Source of the DNA: Nitrosomonas sp.
Lineage (GTDB): Bacteria; Pseudomonadota; Gammaproteobacteria; Burkholderiales; Nitrosomonadaceae
Direction of reading: 5' to 3'
Length of the DNA stretch: 64,000 bases
Assembly: GCA_016721865.1 (NCBI GenBank)
Contig: JADKHF010000044.1
Coordinates: forward strand, 62,001 to 126,000
Numbering within the stretch: the stretch's first letter is position 1; each line of letters opens with the position of its first letter. Position numbers and translations under genes: made by a program. The notes under the pieces are model-generated. The model was not told the DNA's origin. It was given only the letters and a program-made list of their open reading frames with translations, and made no database searches. Of this stretch, positions 1-13,095 are shown piece after piece.

Positions 1-3000
1 TGCACAAATTAACGCAGAAACGCCCGCAGGATCATCTGATGGCACGATTGGCAGCGAATGAAGCCGTTTTGACCAGCGTCTGTGGACGACTCACGACGGC
101 GGTAAAAACCAATCAGCAGATTACGCCGGCCAGTGAATGGCTGCTCGACAACTTCTATCTGATCGAAGAGCAGATCCGCACCGCCAGGCGTCACATGCCT
201 AAAGGATATAACCAGGAACTACCGCGTTTGTTAAATGGCCCCTCAGCCGGCTTGCCGCGTGTGTACGATATCGCGCTGGAGATCATTTCGCACGGAGATG
301 GGCGGATAGACTCGGAAAATCTCAGTCGTTTCGTCGCTGCCTATCAAACAGTTAGCGCGCTCAAATTGGGTGAATTATGGGCTATCCCCATCATGCTACG
401 GCTGGCATTGATTGAGAATCTACGGCGTGTCGCCGTTCGTATCGCCGCTGACAGAGTCGATTGCGACCTTGCTAGCGCGTGGGCGGAGCAAATGATGACG
501 GTCGCGGAGAAGGATCCGAAGAGCTTGGTGCTGGTAATCGCTGACATGGCGCGTTCGCAACCGCCAATGTCGAATCCATTCGTATCGGAATTTACGCGCC
601 GTCTGCAAGGACAAAGCCTCGCTTTGGCTTTGCCGCTGACCTGGATTGAGCAGGTGCTTGCCGAATCAGGGTTAACCATCGAGCAATTGGTGCATACCGG
701 AAACCAACTTCAGGCAGCCGATCAGGTTTCTATCAGCAACAGCATCGGCAGTTTGCGTTTCCTGGGTGCGATGGATTGGCGCGAATTCGTCGAAAACATG
801 AGCCTCGTCGAGCAAACATTGCACGAAGATCCTGGCGGCGCTTACAGCAAGATGGATTTTGCCAGCCGTGACCGTTATCGTCATGCGATTGAAAAGATCG
901 CGAAGCGAAGTGCCTTCACTGAAACTGAAGTCGCTCGATGTGCGATCCAACTCGCGCATGCGGCTCAAACGGCGAATCCGGATAGCGACGAACGTGCAAC
1001 GCATGTCGGTTTCTATCTGATCGACCGCGGTTTGCGCGAACTCGAAGCGCGGGTACAGGTACGTTCTTCTGTTGTCGAAAAGATCAGGAAAATGGGGTCG
1101 CAACACGCACTGGGCGTATATCTCGGCGCAATCGTGCTGCTCACGCTGTTTTTCAGCGCTGGCTTGATAACCGTTGCATACGCTCAGGGGGCACCTGGTG
1201 CGTTACTGGCATTGATCGGCATACTCGGATTGCTGGCTACCAGTCAATTGGCGCTCGCTCTGGTGAATTGGCTGGCGACTTTGTTCGTTCACCCGCAACC
1301 GCTACCACGCATGGATTTTTCCACCGGCATCCCTGTGCAATCACGAACGCTGGTCGTCGTGCCTACGATGCTTACGCATCTGCAAAACATCGATAATCTG
1401 ATAGAAACGCTGGAAGTACGCTTTCTGTCGAACCAGGACGACAATCTGCATTTTGCCTTATTAACCGATTTTCGCGACGCGCACGAAGAAAACCTCGCCG
1501 ATGACGAGCCAATGTTGCAGTTGGCCCAGGCAGGAATTGAGGCGCTTAATGCAAAATATAGCACGACAGGAAAAAGTATTTTTTTCCTGTTTCATCGCCC
1601 GCGCCACTGGAATCCGCAAGAGCGGATTTGGATGGGCTACGAGCGTAAACGCGGCAAGCTTGCGGATTTGAATGCATTGCTGCGCGATGAAACACACAGC
1701 GTTGCCGGCAAAAGCTTCTCACGCATCGTTGGTGATACCACTTGCCTTGCGAACGTGAAGTACGTCATCACGCTGGACACAGATACGCAGTTACCGCGTG
1801 ACGTCGCGCGGCAGTTAGTAGGCGCCATGGCGCATCCGCTGAATCGTCCGCGCTACGACGAAAAGCAGCAGCGCGTGTGTGAGGGCTACGGCATTCTTCA
1901 ACCGCGCGTCAGCGTGAGCCTGAAGGCACAAACCGCTCACATTATGCGCGATTGCATGGGGTGAAGTCGGCATTGACCCCTATACTCACGCCATCTCCGA
2001 TGTCTACCAAGACGTGTTTGGCGAAGGCTCATTCATCGGCAAAGGCATTTATGAAGTGGATACATTCGAGCGCGCATTGAATGCACGCTTTCCCGAGAAT
2101 CAGATTCTTAGTCACGATTTGCTGGAAGGATGTTATACACGCGCTGGCTTATTGAGCGATGTAAATTTGTATGAGGATTATCCTGCACATTACAGCGTGG
2201 ATGTAAATCGCCGTCATCGCTGGATACGTGGCGATTGGCAATTGCTGAGTTGGCTACTGCCGCGCATTCCCGGTCCTGGTAAGCTGCGGCTGAATAACTC
2301 GCTCTCGCGGCTATCACAATGGAAATTGTTCGACAACCTGCGGCGTAGTCTCGTGCCGATGGCTCTGACAGTACTGTTGTTGTTAGGCTGGACGGTGCTG
2401 GCATCACCCTGGCTTTGGACTTTGGCGGTGATCAGCATTATCCTGATTCCCCCCTTGATCACCTCACTTCTGGATCTGTTTTACAAGCCCTGTGACGTGT
2501 TGCTAAGACAGCATCTTGCCGCTACGCTCGACACGGCCACCCAGCGTCTGGCGCAAGCAACCTTTAACCTGACCTGCCTTCCCTACGAAGCCTACTTCAG
2601 TATGGATGCAATTGTGCGCACATTAGGTCGTATGTTGTTCACGCGCAGGCGATTGCTCGAATGGAATCCATCGGGTGAAGTGGCGCGCAGCAGTCGCACG
2701 GATTTATCCGCAAGTTTACGTGCGATGTGGACCGCCCCGCTGATCGCCATGGCTACAACGTTTTATCTGCTGGTGTTCAAACTCGCGGCGCTCGCGGTCG
2801 CCGCGCCTGTCCTGCTCCTGTGGCTGGGTTCACCCGCGATTGCCTGGTGGATAGGTCAGCCGATTGCACGCCGTCAAGCACAGCTAACGGCTGAGCAGAC
2901 CATTTTTCTGCGCAAAGTATCGCGCAAAACCTGGGCGTTCTTCGAGACTTTCGTTGGGCCGGAAGATAATTGGTTGCCGCCGGACAATTATCAGGAATAT

Positions 3001-6000
3001 CGTGGTGCCGCAGTTGCGCATCGCACGTCGCCGACCAATATTGGGATGGCACTCCTGGCAAATCTAACGGCCTATGACTTTGGCTATATTCCGTCCGGGC
3101 AACTCATCGAGCGCACCGCGCATACGCTTGACACCATGCAAAAGCTGGAACGGCATCGCAATCACTTCTACAACTGGTACGACACACAATCCCTGAAACT
3201 ACTGCACCCAGCCTATATTTCCACGGTGGATAGCGGAAATCTTGCGGGCCATTTACTAACCTTGCGGCCGGGGCTGGCCACGCTTGCCGATGACAAAATC
3301 CTGAGCATACGCTGCTTCCATGGATTCAATGACACGCTGGGAATTCTGGTGGATGCCATGCGTAGCATTCCATCAGACTTGCTCACCCAATTACAAACAG
3401 ATATCGAGTCGATATGCAATTCCCCGCCAACCACGCTCGCACTGACATGGCAGTACCTTGACCGACTGGCGAGGCGCGCAGAGGAACTTGCCGATAGCCT
3501 TGACGCTACCGCGAAATCATTGTTTCAAACAGGAAGCGTACAAGCATCAGTCGAAGAACGGGAACGAAAGCTGCATGCGGAAACCGGGGGATACCTAAAT
3601 ATAGACGCAGATTCTACACATCATCCAGCTTTGGATCATGCCAGTGCAGTCGTCTCTGAGATTACTTCCGAGAATGATGCAAATTGGTGGGCACATGCGC
3701 TGGCCCGGCAAATCCGTTTTGTTCTTGACGAGCTGACGTTTCTTGCCCCGTGGCTTGGGCTGCCGGTCGCACCGGGTGGGGCTGACGTTGACCTCAACAT
3801 CACCGCAATTCCAACATTGCGGGAATTGACTGGCATCGAGGAAAAATTGCTGCCGATCATCGAACAGCGCATCAGCAGCAGTGCGGAGTCCGCAGAGCGC
3901 GAATGGCTGCATGCGTTCCGGCAATGCCTTACACAGGCCGCTCTACGCGCCAACGACAGGATTTCAGCGATCGAACGATTAATCCTGCAAACCGGCGAAC
4001 TCTCATACATGGCATATGACTTCCTGTACGACAAGGCATCGCGTCTGCTGTCGATCGGCTATAACGTGGATGATTCGCGACGGGATGCAAGTTGCTACGA
4101 CCTGTTAGCTTCGGAAGCCAGATTGATCAATTTCATTGCAATCGCACAGGGACAAGTGCCGCAGGAGAGCTGGTTTGCCTTGGGGCGTCTGCTTACGACC
4201 GTCGGCGGCGAACCCGTTCTCTTATCCTGGAGCGGCTCGATGTTCGAGTACCTGATGCCGCTCCTGGTGATGCCGAACTTTGATAACACGTTGCTTGACC
4301 AGACTTATAAGGCGGCGGTTGCGCGGCAGATCGAATATGGGCGGCAGCGCGGCATACCGTGGGGTATGTCAGAATCAGGTTACAACCTGGTTGACGTACA
4401 TCTCAACTACCAGTACCGGGCATTTGGCGTGCCTGGTCTGGGATTAAAACGCGGACTCGCCGATGATCTGGTCGTTGCACCCTATGCTACGGTGTTGGCG
4501 CTGATGGTGGCTCCCGAAGAAGCATGCCTGAATCTGCAGCAACTGGCCACGGAAGGTTTGGAAGGAAAGTTTGGTTTCTATGAAGCTATTGACTACACAC
4601 CATCACGTCAACGGCGCGGGGAATCAGGCACGGTGGTGCGATCCTATATGGCACATCACCAGGGGATGAGCCTGCTCTCCCTGGCCTATTTGCTGCTGGA
4701 TCGCCCGATGCAGAAGCGCTTCGAGTCGGATCCGATGTTCCAGGCAACCCTGCTGCTGCTCCAGGAACGGATTCCCAGGGCTATGGCGCTGTTTCCGCGC
4801 ACGGCTCAATTTTCTGACATTCGACCGACTTTCATTACGCCGGAGGCGTCGATTCGTGTTTTTAACAGCGCCAATACACCGACACCGGAAGTGCAACTGT
4901 TATCCAATGGCCGGTATCACGTGATGATCACCAATTCCGGCGGAGGCTACAGCCGTTGGAAGGATCTCGCCGTTACTCGCTGGCGCGAAGATACGACTTG
5001 CGACCACTGGGGTTCGTTCTGTTATTTACGCGACGAGAGCAACGGGGAATTCTGGTCTACCGCGTATCAACCGACGTTGAAACAACCACAGCATTACGAA
5101 GTGATCTTCTCCGAAGGCCGTGCCGAATTTCGCCGGCGCGATAATGATTTCGAGACCCATACTGATATTGTGGTGTCGCCGGAAGATGATATCGAACTGC
5201 GCCGCTTGCGCATCACTAACCGCGCCCGCGTCCGTCGTACCGTCACAGTGACGAGTTACGCCGAAGTGGTGCTGGCCGTACCCGTTGCAGATGAACTGCA
5301 CCCCGCTTTCAGTAACCTGTTTGTGCAAACCGAAATCGACGAGCAACGCCACGCCATACTCTGCACGCGCCGGCCGCGCTCACGCAGCGAGCAAACGCCG
5401 TGGATGTTTCACCTGATGACGGCGAATGGAACAGCCATAGATGCCATTTCCTACGAGACCGATCGATCACAATTTATCGGTCGCGGCCACACCACCGCCG
5501 ATCCACAAGCGCTGGGCGGCGCTCTATCCCGTAAGCTCTCCGGCAGCCAGGGTTCGGTGCTGGATCCGGTTGCCGCCATCCGCTATGCAATTACACTTGA
5601 TCCGGATCAAACGCTCACTATCGATATGATAAGCGGCATGGCAGAAACGCGAGCTGCTGCATTAGGTCTGGTGGAAAAATATCAGGACCGGCGGTTCGCG
5701 GATCGTGTCTTTGATGTCGCCTGGACACATGCGCAAGTAGTGTTGCGTCAGCTCAATGCCAGTGAGGCCGATGCGCAACTGTATGGACGCTTAGCCAACT
5801 CTGTGCTTTATGCCAACGCCTCGCTGCGCGCCGATACCGAAATTTTGCTGCAGAATCGCCGCGGGCAATCCGGCTTGTGGGGTTATGCCATTTCCGGCGA
5901 CCTGCCGATCGTACTGTTGCAGATCAGCGATGCAAACAATATCGAACTGGTGCGGCAATTGGTACAAGCTCACGCCTACTGGCGTTTGAAGGGACTGGCA

Positions 6001-8582
6001 GTGGATTTGGTGATCTGGAACGAAGATCGCGCCGGCTACCGGCAACTGCTTCAGGATCAGATTATCGGTTTGATTGCGGCGGGCATCGAAGCGCATGTCA
6101 TTGACAGACCTGGCGGTATTTTCGTGCGGCGTGCGGAACAAATTTCGAACGAAGATCGCATTCTGTTCCAATCGGTCGCGCGCGCCATCATAGTTGACAG
6201 CCGCGGAACTCTGGCGGAACAGATTAATCACCGTAGTATAAGGAATGTACAAATGCCGCGTTTCCGGCCAAGCCGCAGCCGCCGCGCCGATCTTCCAGTC
6301 GGCAGCGTGTTGCCGCGGCGAGATCTGATTCTGCACAATGGACTGGGCGGTTTCACCGCGGACGGACACGAATACATCATTACTACCACAGCTGCACAAG
6401 TGACACCCGCACCGTGGGTGAATGTGCTGGCGAATCCGCATTTTGGTACAGTCATTTCCGAAAGCGGCCAAGCTTATACCTGGAGCGACAACGCGCACGA
6501 GTTTCGTCTCACGCCCTGGCACAACGATCCGGTATCCGATGCAAGCGGCGAAGCTTTTTACCTGCGCGACGAAGAGACCGGCCATTTCTGGTCGCCCACA
6601 CCACTGCCCTGCCGCGGTGCGGATACCTACGTCAGCCGGCACGGATTCGGCTACAGTGTGTTTGAACATACAGAAGGCGGCATCATCTCCGAACTGTGGG
6701 TATACGTGGCCATGGATGCAGCCGTCAAATTCTCGGTATTGAAAGTACGTAATGCATCCGGCCGGTCACGACGGCTCTCCGCGACCGGCTACGTGGAATG
6801 GGTGCTGGGCGATTTGCGGCCGAAATCGGCCATGCACGTGACGACTGAAGTGGATTCCGTTAGCGGCGCACTGTTCGCACACAACCCTTACAACACAGAA
6901 TTCGCCAACCGGATGGCTTTCTTCGATGTCGATGAGACCAATCGCTCAATCAGTTGCGACCGCGCTGAATTCATCGGACGTAACGGTTCGCTCAAAGATC
7001 CGGCGGCGATGGCACGCACAAGGCTTTCCGGCAAGACAGGCGCGGCTCTCGATCCCTGCGCCGCGATCCAGGTTAACTTCAATCTGGCCGATGGGCAGGA
7101 ACGCGAGATTATCTTCCGCTTAGGCCAAGCTGGAATGCACGATACCGATGACGCGCGTGCACTGGTAAATCGTTTTCGTGGCTCGGCAGCCGCGCACACC
7201 GCGCTCAAAGCGGTATGGCAGTATTGGAACCATACCTCGGCGCAATCCAGGTGGAAACTCCAGATTTATCTCTCAATGTGCTGGCCAATGGCTGGCTCGT
7301 GTATCAGACGCTTGCCTGTCGTCTGTGGGCACGTAGCGGCTATTATCAATCGGGCGGCGCCTTCGGCTTCCGCGACCAATTGCAGGATGTGATGGCATTG
7401 GTTCATGCCGAGCCGCAACGCGTGCGTGAACAAATAATGCTATGTGCGGCGCATCAGTTTGTGGAAGGGGATGTACAGCATTGGTGGCACCCCCCATCAA
7501 ACCGCGGGGTACGAACCCGCTGTTCAGACGATTATCTCTGGTTACCGCTGGCGGTGTGTCGCTATGTACTGTGCACCGGCGATACCGGCGTACTTGATGA
7601 ATCCATTTCTTTCCTCGAAGGCCGCCCAGTGGGTCCCGAGGATGATTCCTATTATGATCTGCCAGGATACTCCGCCGAATCGGCCAGTTTGTACCAGCAC
7701 TGTGTCCGCGCCATCCGGCATAGCCTAACATTTGGCGAGCATGGCTTGCCGCTGATCGGTTCCGGAGACTGGAACGATGGCATGAACCTGGTGGGCTTGC
7801 ACGGCAAAGGCGAAAGTGTTTGGCTCGGCTTTTTCCTATATGACGTGTTGATGCGCTTCGCTGAACTGGCACAGCGACGGGGTGACGTGACATTTGCCGG
7901 ACAATGCCAGACCGAAGCCGCACAACTGCGCCAGCGTATCGAGCAAACCGCCTGGGATGGCGCATGGTACCGCCGCGCTTACTTTGATGACGGCACGCCG
8001 CTGGGGTCGGCGGTCAATACCGAATGTCAGATTGATTCGATCTCGCAAAGTTGGTCGGTACTCTCCGGCGCAGGTGATAGTGTGCGTTCGCGCATGGGTA
8101 TGGATGCTGTATACGCCCGTCTGGTGCGGCACGATCATGCATTGATCCAGCTCCTGGATCCGCCGTTCGACACGTCGGATCTGGATCCAGGCTATATCAA
8201 AGGTTATGTTCCCGGTGTGCGCGAGAACGGCGGACAGTACACGCATGCCGCCATCTGGACCGCAATGGCATTTGCAGCCTTGGGCGACAGCCAGCGCGCT
8301 TGGGAATTATTGGCCATGATTAACCCGGTGAATCATGGAAAATCCGCAGCAGGTGTGGCGATTTACAAAGTCGAACCTTATGTCATTGCTGCTGATGTGT
8401 ATGCGGTTTCACCGCATACCGGCCGCGGCGGGTGGAGCTGGTATACAGGCTCCGCTGGCTGGATGTACCGGCTGATTGTGGAATCTCTGCTCGGCTTGAG
8501 GCTGGAAGGGGACAAACTGCACTTTGCACCTTGCTTACTTGCAACCTGGCAAGCATTCAAGTTGCATTACCGCTACAAATAA
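1..8582 (+). pseudogene. ndvB: Cyclic beta-1,2-glucan synthase (NdvB/ChvB type), 5' end off-window, frameshifted
   Basis: Giant inner-membrane enzyme that builds cyclic beta-1,2-glucan from UDP-glucose, a periplasmic osmoregulatory glucan. The frame is open to the window edge, so the N-terminus is missing; about 2,860 codons remain, near the family's usual length. Order seen: N-terminal region with membrane segments (about nt 1120-1270), GT84 glycosyltransferase with FGEGSFIGKGIY and RHRWIRGDWQ, a glucoamylase-like segment with MAHHQGMSLLSL (about nt 4650), then C-terminal GH94-like phosphorylase repeats with SGDWNDGMNL (about nt 7760). The reading frame breaks three times: near 1928 and again near 1959 (between them only the third frame gives the conserved NRSHYARLHG), and near 7234. 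Each is explained by one missing base. Either a recent pseudogene or sequence error; the conservation right up to each break favours error. Confidence 0.9.
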
Positions 8583-8746
8583 TTCCACTGATCGACGATC
8601 GCCTGGAACATACTGTCGAAGTGAAAATACACAAAGCGCTCGAATCAAATCCATTAATTGATACGCTTGAACAAGAAAAATGATGAAAGCAACGCAACAA
8701 CTGCATGAGTCCGGCCAGGCATCTGGTTCGATACCTATAATCCGCC

Positions 8747-11358
8747 ATGAATCCAGTCCAACGCCCGGATAATCTCGCGGATGGAAACGGGGTACGTGTT
8801 TCAGACCAATTGCTAAAAGCGGCGCACGCCGCTAACGAAATCATCCTGAATGGGCTTGATTCTCGATTGGAGGGCTTGAGCCAGAAAGAAGCCGATTTAC
8901 GTTTGAAGCAGTATGGGATGAACGAGATTGCCCGGGAGAAGTATCAATCGACTTTGATGCGTCTGTTGAGTAACATCAGGAATCCATTGGTCCTTCTGCT
9001 CACGGCGCTCGGCGTGATTTCCTTTTTAACCGGCGACTTGCGCGCGGCGGTGATTATTTCCGTGATGGTGGTTCTGGGTGTGGTGTTGCGTTTCTATCAG
9101 AGATGCGGGCCGATAATGCCGCTGAAAAGCTCAAAGCGATGGTCAGCAATACCGCGACGCGGGTGCGCGAAGGCAGGGAAGCCGAAGTGCTGCTTAAGCT
9201 TTTGGTGCCGGGTGATATTATCAGGCTGGCTGCCGGTGATATGGTCCCTGCCGATGTGCGCGTGCTTTCCGCCAGGGATTTGTTCCTGAATCAATCTGCA
9301 TTGACTGGCGAATCCTTGCCCATCGAGAAAAAAGCCGACGCCACATCCACCGATGTACAGAATCCGCTGGAATTGACCAATATCTGTTTCCTGGGCTCCA
9401 ATGTGGAGAGCGGCTCCGCAACTGCTGTGGTCATCAACACCGGGGATCGAACCTATTTTGGCGCACTGGCCACCAGTATTGTTGGGCAGCGTCAGTTGAC
9501 GAGCTTCGACAAGGGCATCAATAAATTCACCTGGCTAATGATCTACTTCATCGCCGTGATGGTTCCGGCGGTTTTCCTGATCAACGGATTGAGCAAACAC
9601 GATTGGGTGGAAGCTTTTCTGTTTGCAATGGCAGTGGCCGTAGGATTGACCCCGGAAATGCTGCCGATGATTGTGACGGTCAATCTTTCCAAGGGTGCGC
9701 TGGCGATGGCACGCAAGAAGGTGATCGTCAAGCGGCTGAGCGCGATCCAGAACTTCGGGGCGATGGATGTGCTCTGCACCGACAAGACCGGCACCATCAC
9801 CCAGGGCAAAATCGTACTTGAGAGACATCTGGACGCGCATGGAGACCCCAGTGAGAAGGTGCTCGAATACGGCTACTTGAATAGCTACCATCATACGGGA
9901 ATGAAAAACCTGCTCGACGAAGCTGTTCTCGCCCACGAAGAGCTCGAGGAGCACCTAAAAGCCAATGAGGAATACCGCAAGATAGACGAAATCCCGTTTG
10001 ACTTCGTGCGGCGCCGGATGTCGGTAATCGTGGAAGACACAACCGGGTTGAACACGTTGATCTGCAAAGGTGCCGTAGAAGAAGTGCTGAGCATATGCAC
10101 CCGGGTGGAAGTCAAGGGAGAGGTGATCGAGGTCCTGCCCGAACATGACGCCAAACGCCGACAGATAGCGGCTGATCTGAACAGCCAGGGCTTCCGCGTG
10201 ATCGCATTGGCCTATAAACAAATGCCGGGGGCAACGGATGAGCCTACCTACGGGATCAAGGATGAATCCGATCTGATCCTGCTGGGTTTCCTGGCCTTCC
10301 TTGATCCGCCTAAAGAAACCGCAACGGAGGCTCTGGAGCAACTGCGCCAACTGAACGTGGATATCAAGATCCTCACCGGCGATAACGAAATCATTACGAC
10401 CTATATCTGCAAGGAAGTCGGTCTTTCGGTAGAACATCTCTTGCTCGGCTCACAAATCGAGGGGATGAGCGAAGCGGAACTGACCGAGGCTGTCAGCACA
10501 ACCAGTATTTTTGCCCGGCTTGCCCCGGTACACAAGGAGCGTATCATCCGCGTGCTACAAAGCAAGGGGCACGTAGTAGGGTTCATGGGCGATGGCATCA
10601 ACGATGCGCCGGCTCTGAAAGCCGCCGATGTGGGTATTTCGGTGGATAGCGCCGTGGATATCGCCAAGGAATCATCGGATATTATCTTGCTGGAAAACAG
10701 CCTTCTGGTGCTGCAACAGGGCGTACTGGAAGGCCGACGGGTGTTCGGCAATATTGTCAAACACATCAAAATGGCGGCCAGCTCGAGCTTCGGCAACATG
10801 TTCAGTGTCGTGGGGGCCAGCGCTTTCTTGCCTTTCCTGCCTATGCTGCCGATTCAGGTGTTGATTAACAACCTCCTCTACGATTTTTCGCAGACCACCA
10901 TCCCCACCGACGAAGTGGATGCCGAATGGCTAACCAAGCCGCGTAAATGGGAGATTGGTGGAATGCTGCGTTTTATTCTATTTATAGGGCCGATCAGCTC
11001 GATTTTCGATTACCTGACATTTTTTATCCTGCTGTACGTGTTCAATTGCTGGAACAACCCGACCTTGTTCCACACCGGCTGGTTCGTCGAATCGCTCTTC
11101 ACCCAGACGTTGATCATTCACGTCATCCGCACCAATAAGATCCCATTTTTCCAAAGCTGGGCCAGTTGGCCGCTTATCCTCACTTCGGTCATCATCGTCG
11201 CGGTGGGTGCCTGGCTGACGGTTTCCCCCCTGGCCGATACGCTCGGTTTTGTCCCGCTTCCTCCTTTATACTGGGCGTTACTGGCGGTCATTTTGGTGTG
11301 TTATGTGGTACTGACCCAGTTGGTGAAGACCTGGTTTTACCGCAGGTATGGCGATTGA
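8747..11358 (+). pseudogene. mgtA: Magnesium-translocating P-type ATPase (P3B), one frameshift
   Basis: Inner-membrane P-type ATPase of the MgtA/MgtB class, which imports Mg2+ using ATP. The N-terminal cation-ATPase domain and first membrane helices lie in one frame (8747-9100); the actuator, phosphorylation and C-terminal transmembrane domains lie in the next (9103-11358). Visible motifs are LTGES in the actuator, DKTGTITQ with the phosphorylated Asp (about 9781), GDGINDAPAL in the hinge (about 10588), and six C-terminal helices. Joined length is about 870 residues, normal for MgtA. The break is at CAG/GAG near 9100 and is repaired by one added G. There is no obvious leader or Mg2+ riboswitch in the 160 bases upstream. 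Family call is firm; functional state depends on whether the frameshift is real. Confidence 0.88.
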
Positions 11359-11587
11359 TGGGGTAGTGGCCATCGGGTACCGCGCAAAACTTCCGCTCGC
11401 TGTAACCAAACGCATTGAAGCAAAATATTCTGCTCCACAAAGGAAAATCAGATAGCAATTTAAACGCCTTTAGTCAGGGGTAAGCCACTAAAATAAGCTG
11501 ATTTTTATCGAGACTTCGACTGGGGCTCCCCGTCAGGCATTACCGTAACGACCCCGTCCTCCAGTACGTCGTGGTGCAGGCGCGCGA

Positions 11588-12884
11588 TTATTCATGGGAT
11601 GGCAAAACCAACCCCAACCCCGGCAGGTTTTTGGCGGCCGGTTTTTGCTCATTGCGCTTTTTGGGTTGGTTACGTGAAGGTGCTGCACCGCGCGGCTCGC
11701 CGCCACGGCCATTTTTTATCGGCTCGGCTTTGATACGTGGATCCGGTTCAAAACCTGCAATCACCTGACTGGGCAATTCACGCTTGACCAGTTTTTCGAT
11801 CGCAGTGAGCAGCTTAGTTTCATCGACACAAACCAGCGACACCGCATCCCCTTCTGCACCGGCTCGACCTGTACGGCCAATACGGTGAACATAATCCTCA
11901 GCCACATGGGGTAGTTCAAAGTTGACGACATGCGGCAATTCACTGATATCAATACCGCGCGCGGCAATATCTGTTGCTACCAGCACTTGCAGGCCGCCCG
12001 TCTTGAATTTTGCCAATGCTTGTGTACGTGCCGACTGACTTTTGTTGCCATGGATGGCAAGTGCAGGAATGTTATTGGCCGTCCAAAAATTCAGCCAGTT
12101 TATTGGCACCGTGTTTGGTACGAGTAAATACCAATACTTGTGGCCAGCGATGTTGCTTAATCAAATGCGCAAGCAGCTCTTTTTTGCGGTCGCGATCCAC
12201 TGGATGCACCACATGCGTCACCTTATCGGCAACCGCATTACGCCGCGCAACCTCAATCATTACCGGCTTGTTGAGTAAATTATCCGCCAGCGCCTGGATT
12301 TCATCCGAGAAAGTGGCCGAGAATAATAAATTCTGCCGCTGCCTGGGCAGTAATGCGAGAATCTTTTTGATATCGCGAATAAACCCCATGTCCAACATGC
12401 GATCAGCTTCATCCAGCACGAGAATTTCAATTTGCGACAGGCTCAACGTTTTTTGTTGCACATGATCGAGTAACCGCCCCGGCGTCGCAACCAAAATATC
12501 CACACGGCTTTTCAGGCGGGTGATTTGCGGATTAATATTCACACCGCCGATCATAATCATCGAACTTAATTTCAGGTATTTGCCATAATCACGCACACTT
12601 TCTTCCACCTGCGCGGCAAGTTCACGCGTCGGGACAAGAATCAGCGCTCGTATCGGTGGCCGCCCGCTGGATGGCCCTTTGATACTTTTATCGGACAGGC
12701 GATGCAAAATGGGCAGCGTAAAACCAGCGGTTTTTCCGGTGCCGGTCTGTGCGCCAGCGAGTAAGTCGCCGCCGGCCAATACGGCTGGGATGGCTTGTGT
12801 TTGAATGGGGGTGGGAACCGTATAGCCACGTTCAGTGACGGCACGGATAATTTCATCGGACAAGCCGAAAGTAGAGAAAGACAT
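11588..12884 (-). pseudogene. rhlE: DEAD-box ATP-dependent RNA helicase, RhlE-like, one frameshift
   Basis: Cytoplasmic RNA helicase used in ribosome assembly and RNA turnover. The RecA1 half (start at 12884) shows the Q motif (PTPIQTQAIP), Walker A AQTGTGKT, the DEAD box VLDEADRM and SAT. The RecA2 half shows TDIAARGID and HRIGRTGRAG, followed by a short basic tail rich in Lys, Arg and Pro. The two halves are in different frames; continuity breaks near 12080, where AEFLDGQ must join NNIPALAIHGNK, and one added base restores it. Joined length is about 432 residues, typical for RhlE. It is transcribed toward mgtA and divergently from the methyltransferase at 13096. Confidence 0.88.
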
Positions 12885-13095
12885 AAAACTCCAGGAGGGT
12901 TAACGGTCTGTCATAGCGGTTATCGCATGACAATCAAGGTAAGCGGATGCAGAGTACTGCCATAAATCCAGATCTTATGAAGAGTATAATATGGGTTGAA
13001 CTTAAAATCTCAACTATAATCAATAAATTTCTCATACGCTAGCATGTATTTATACGCCCATTCTGTAGCCGTATCATCCTGCCAAAACTATCAAG

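Noticed and set aside
5791..6669. 292-codon minus-strand ORF inside ndvB
   Set aside because: Antisense shadow of a strongly conserved coding region, with no ribosome site or recognisable domain.
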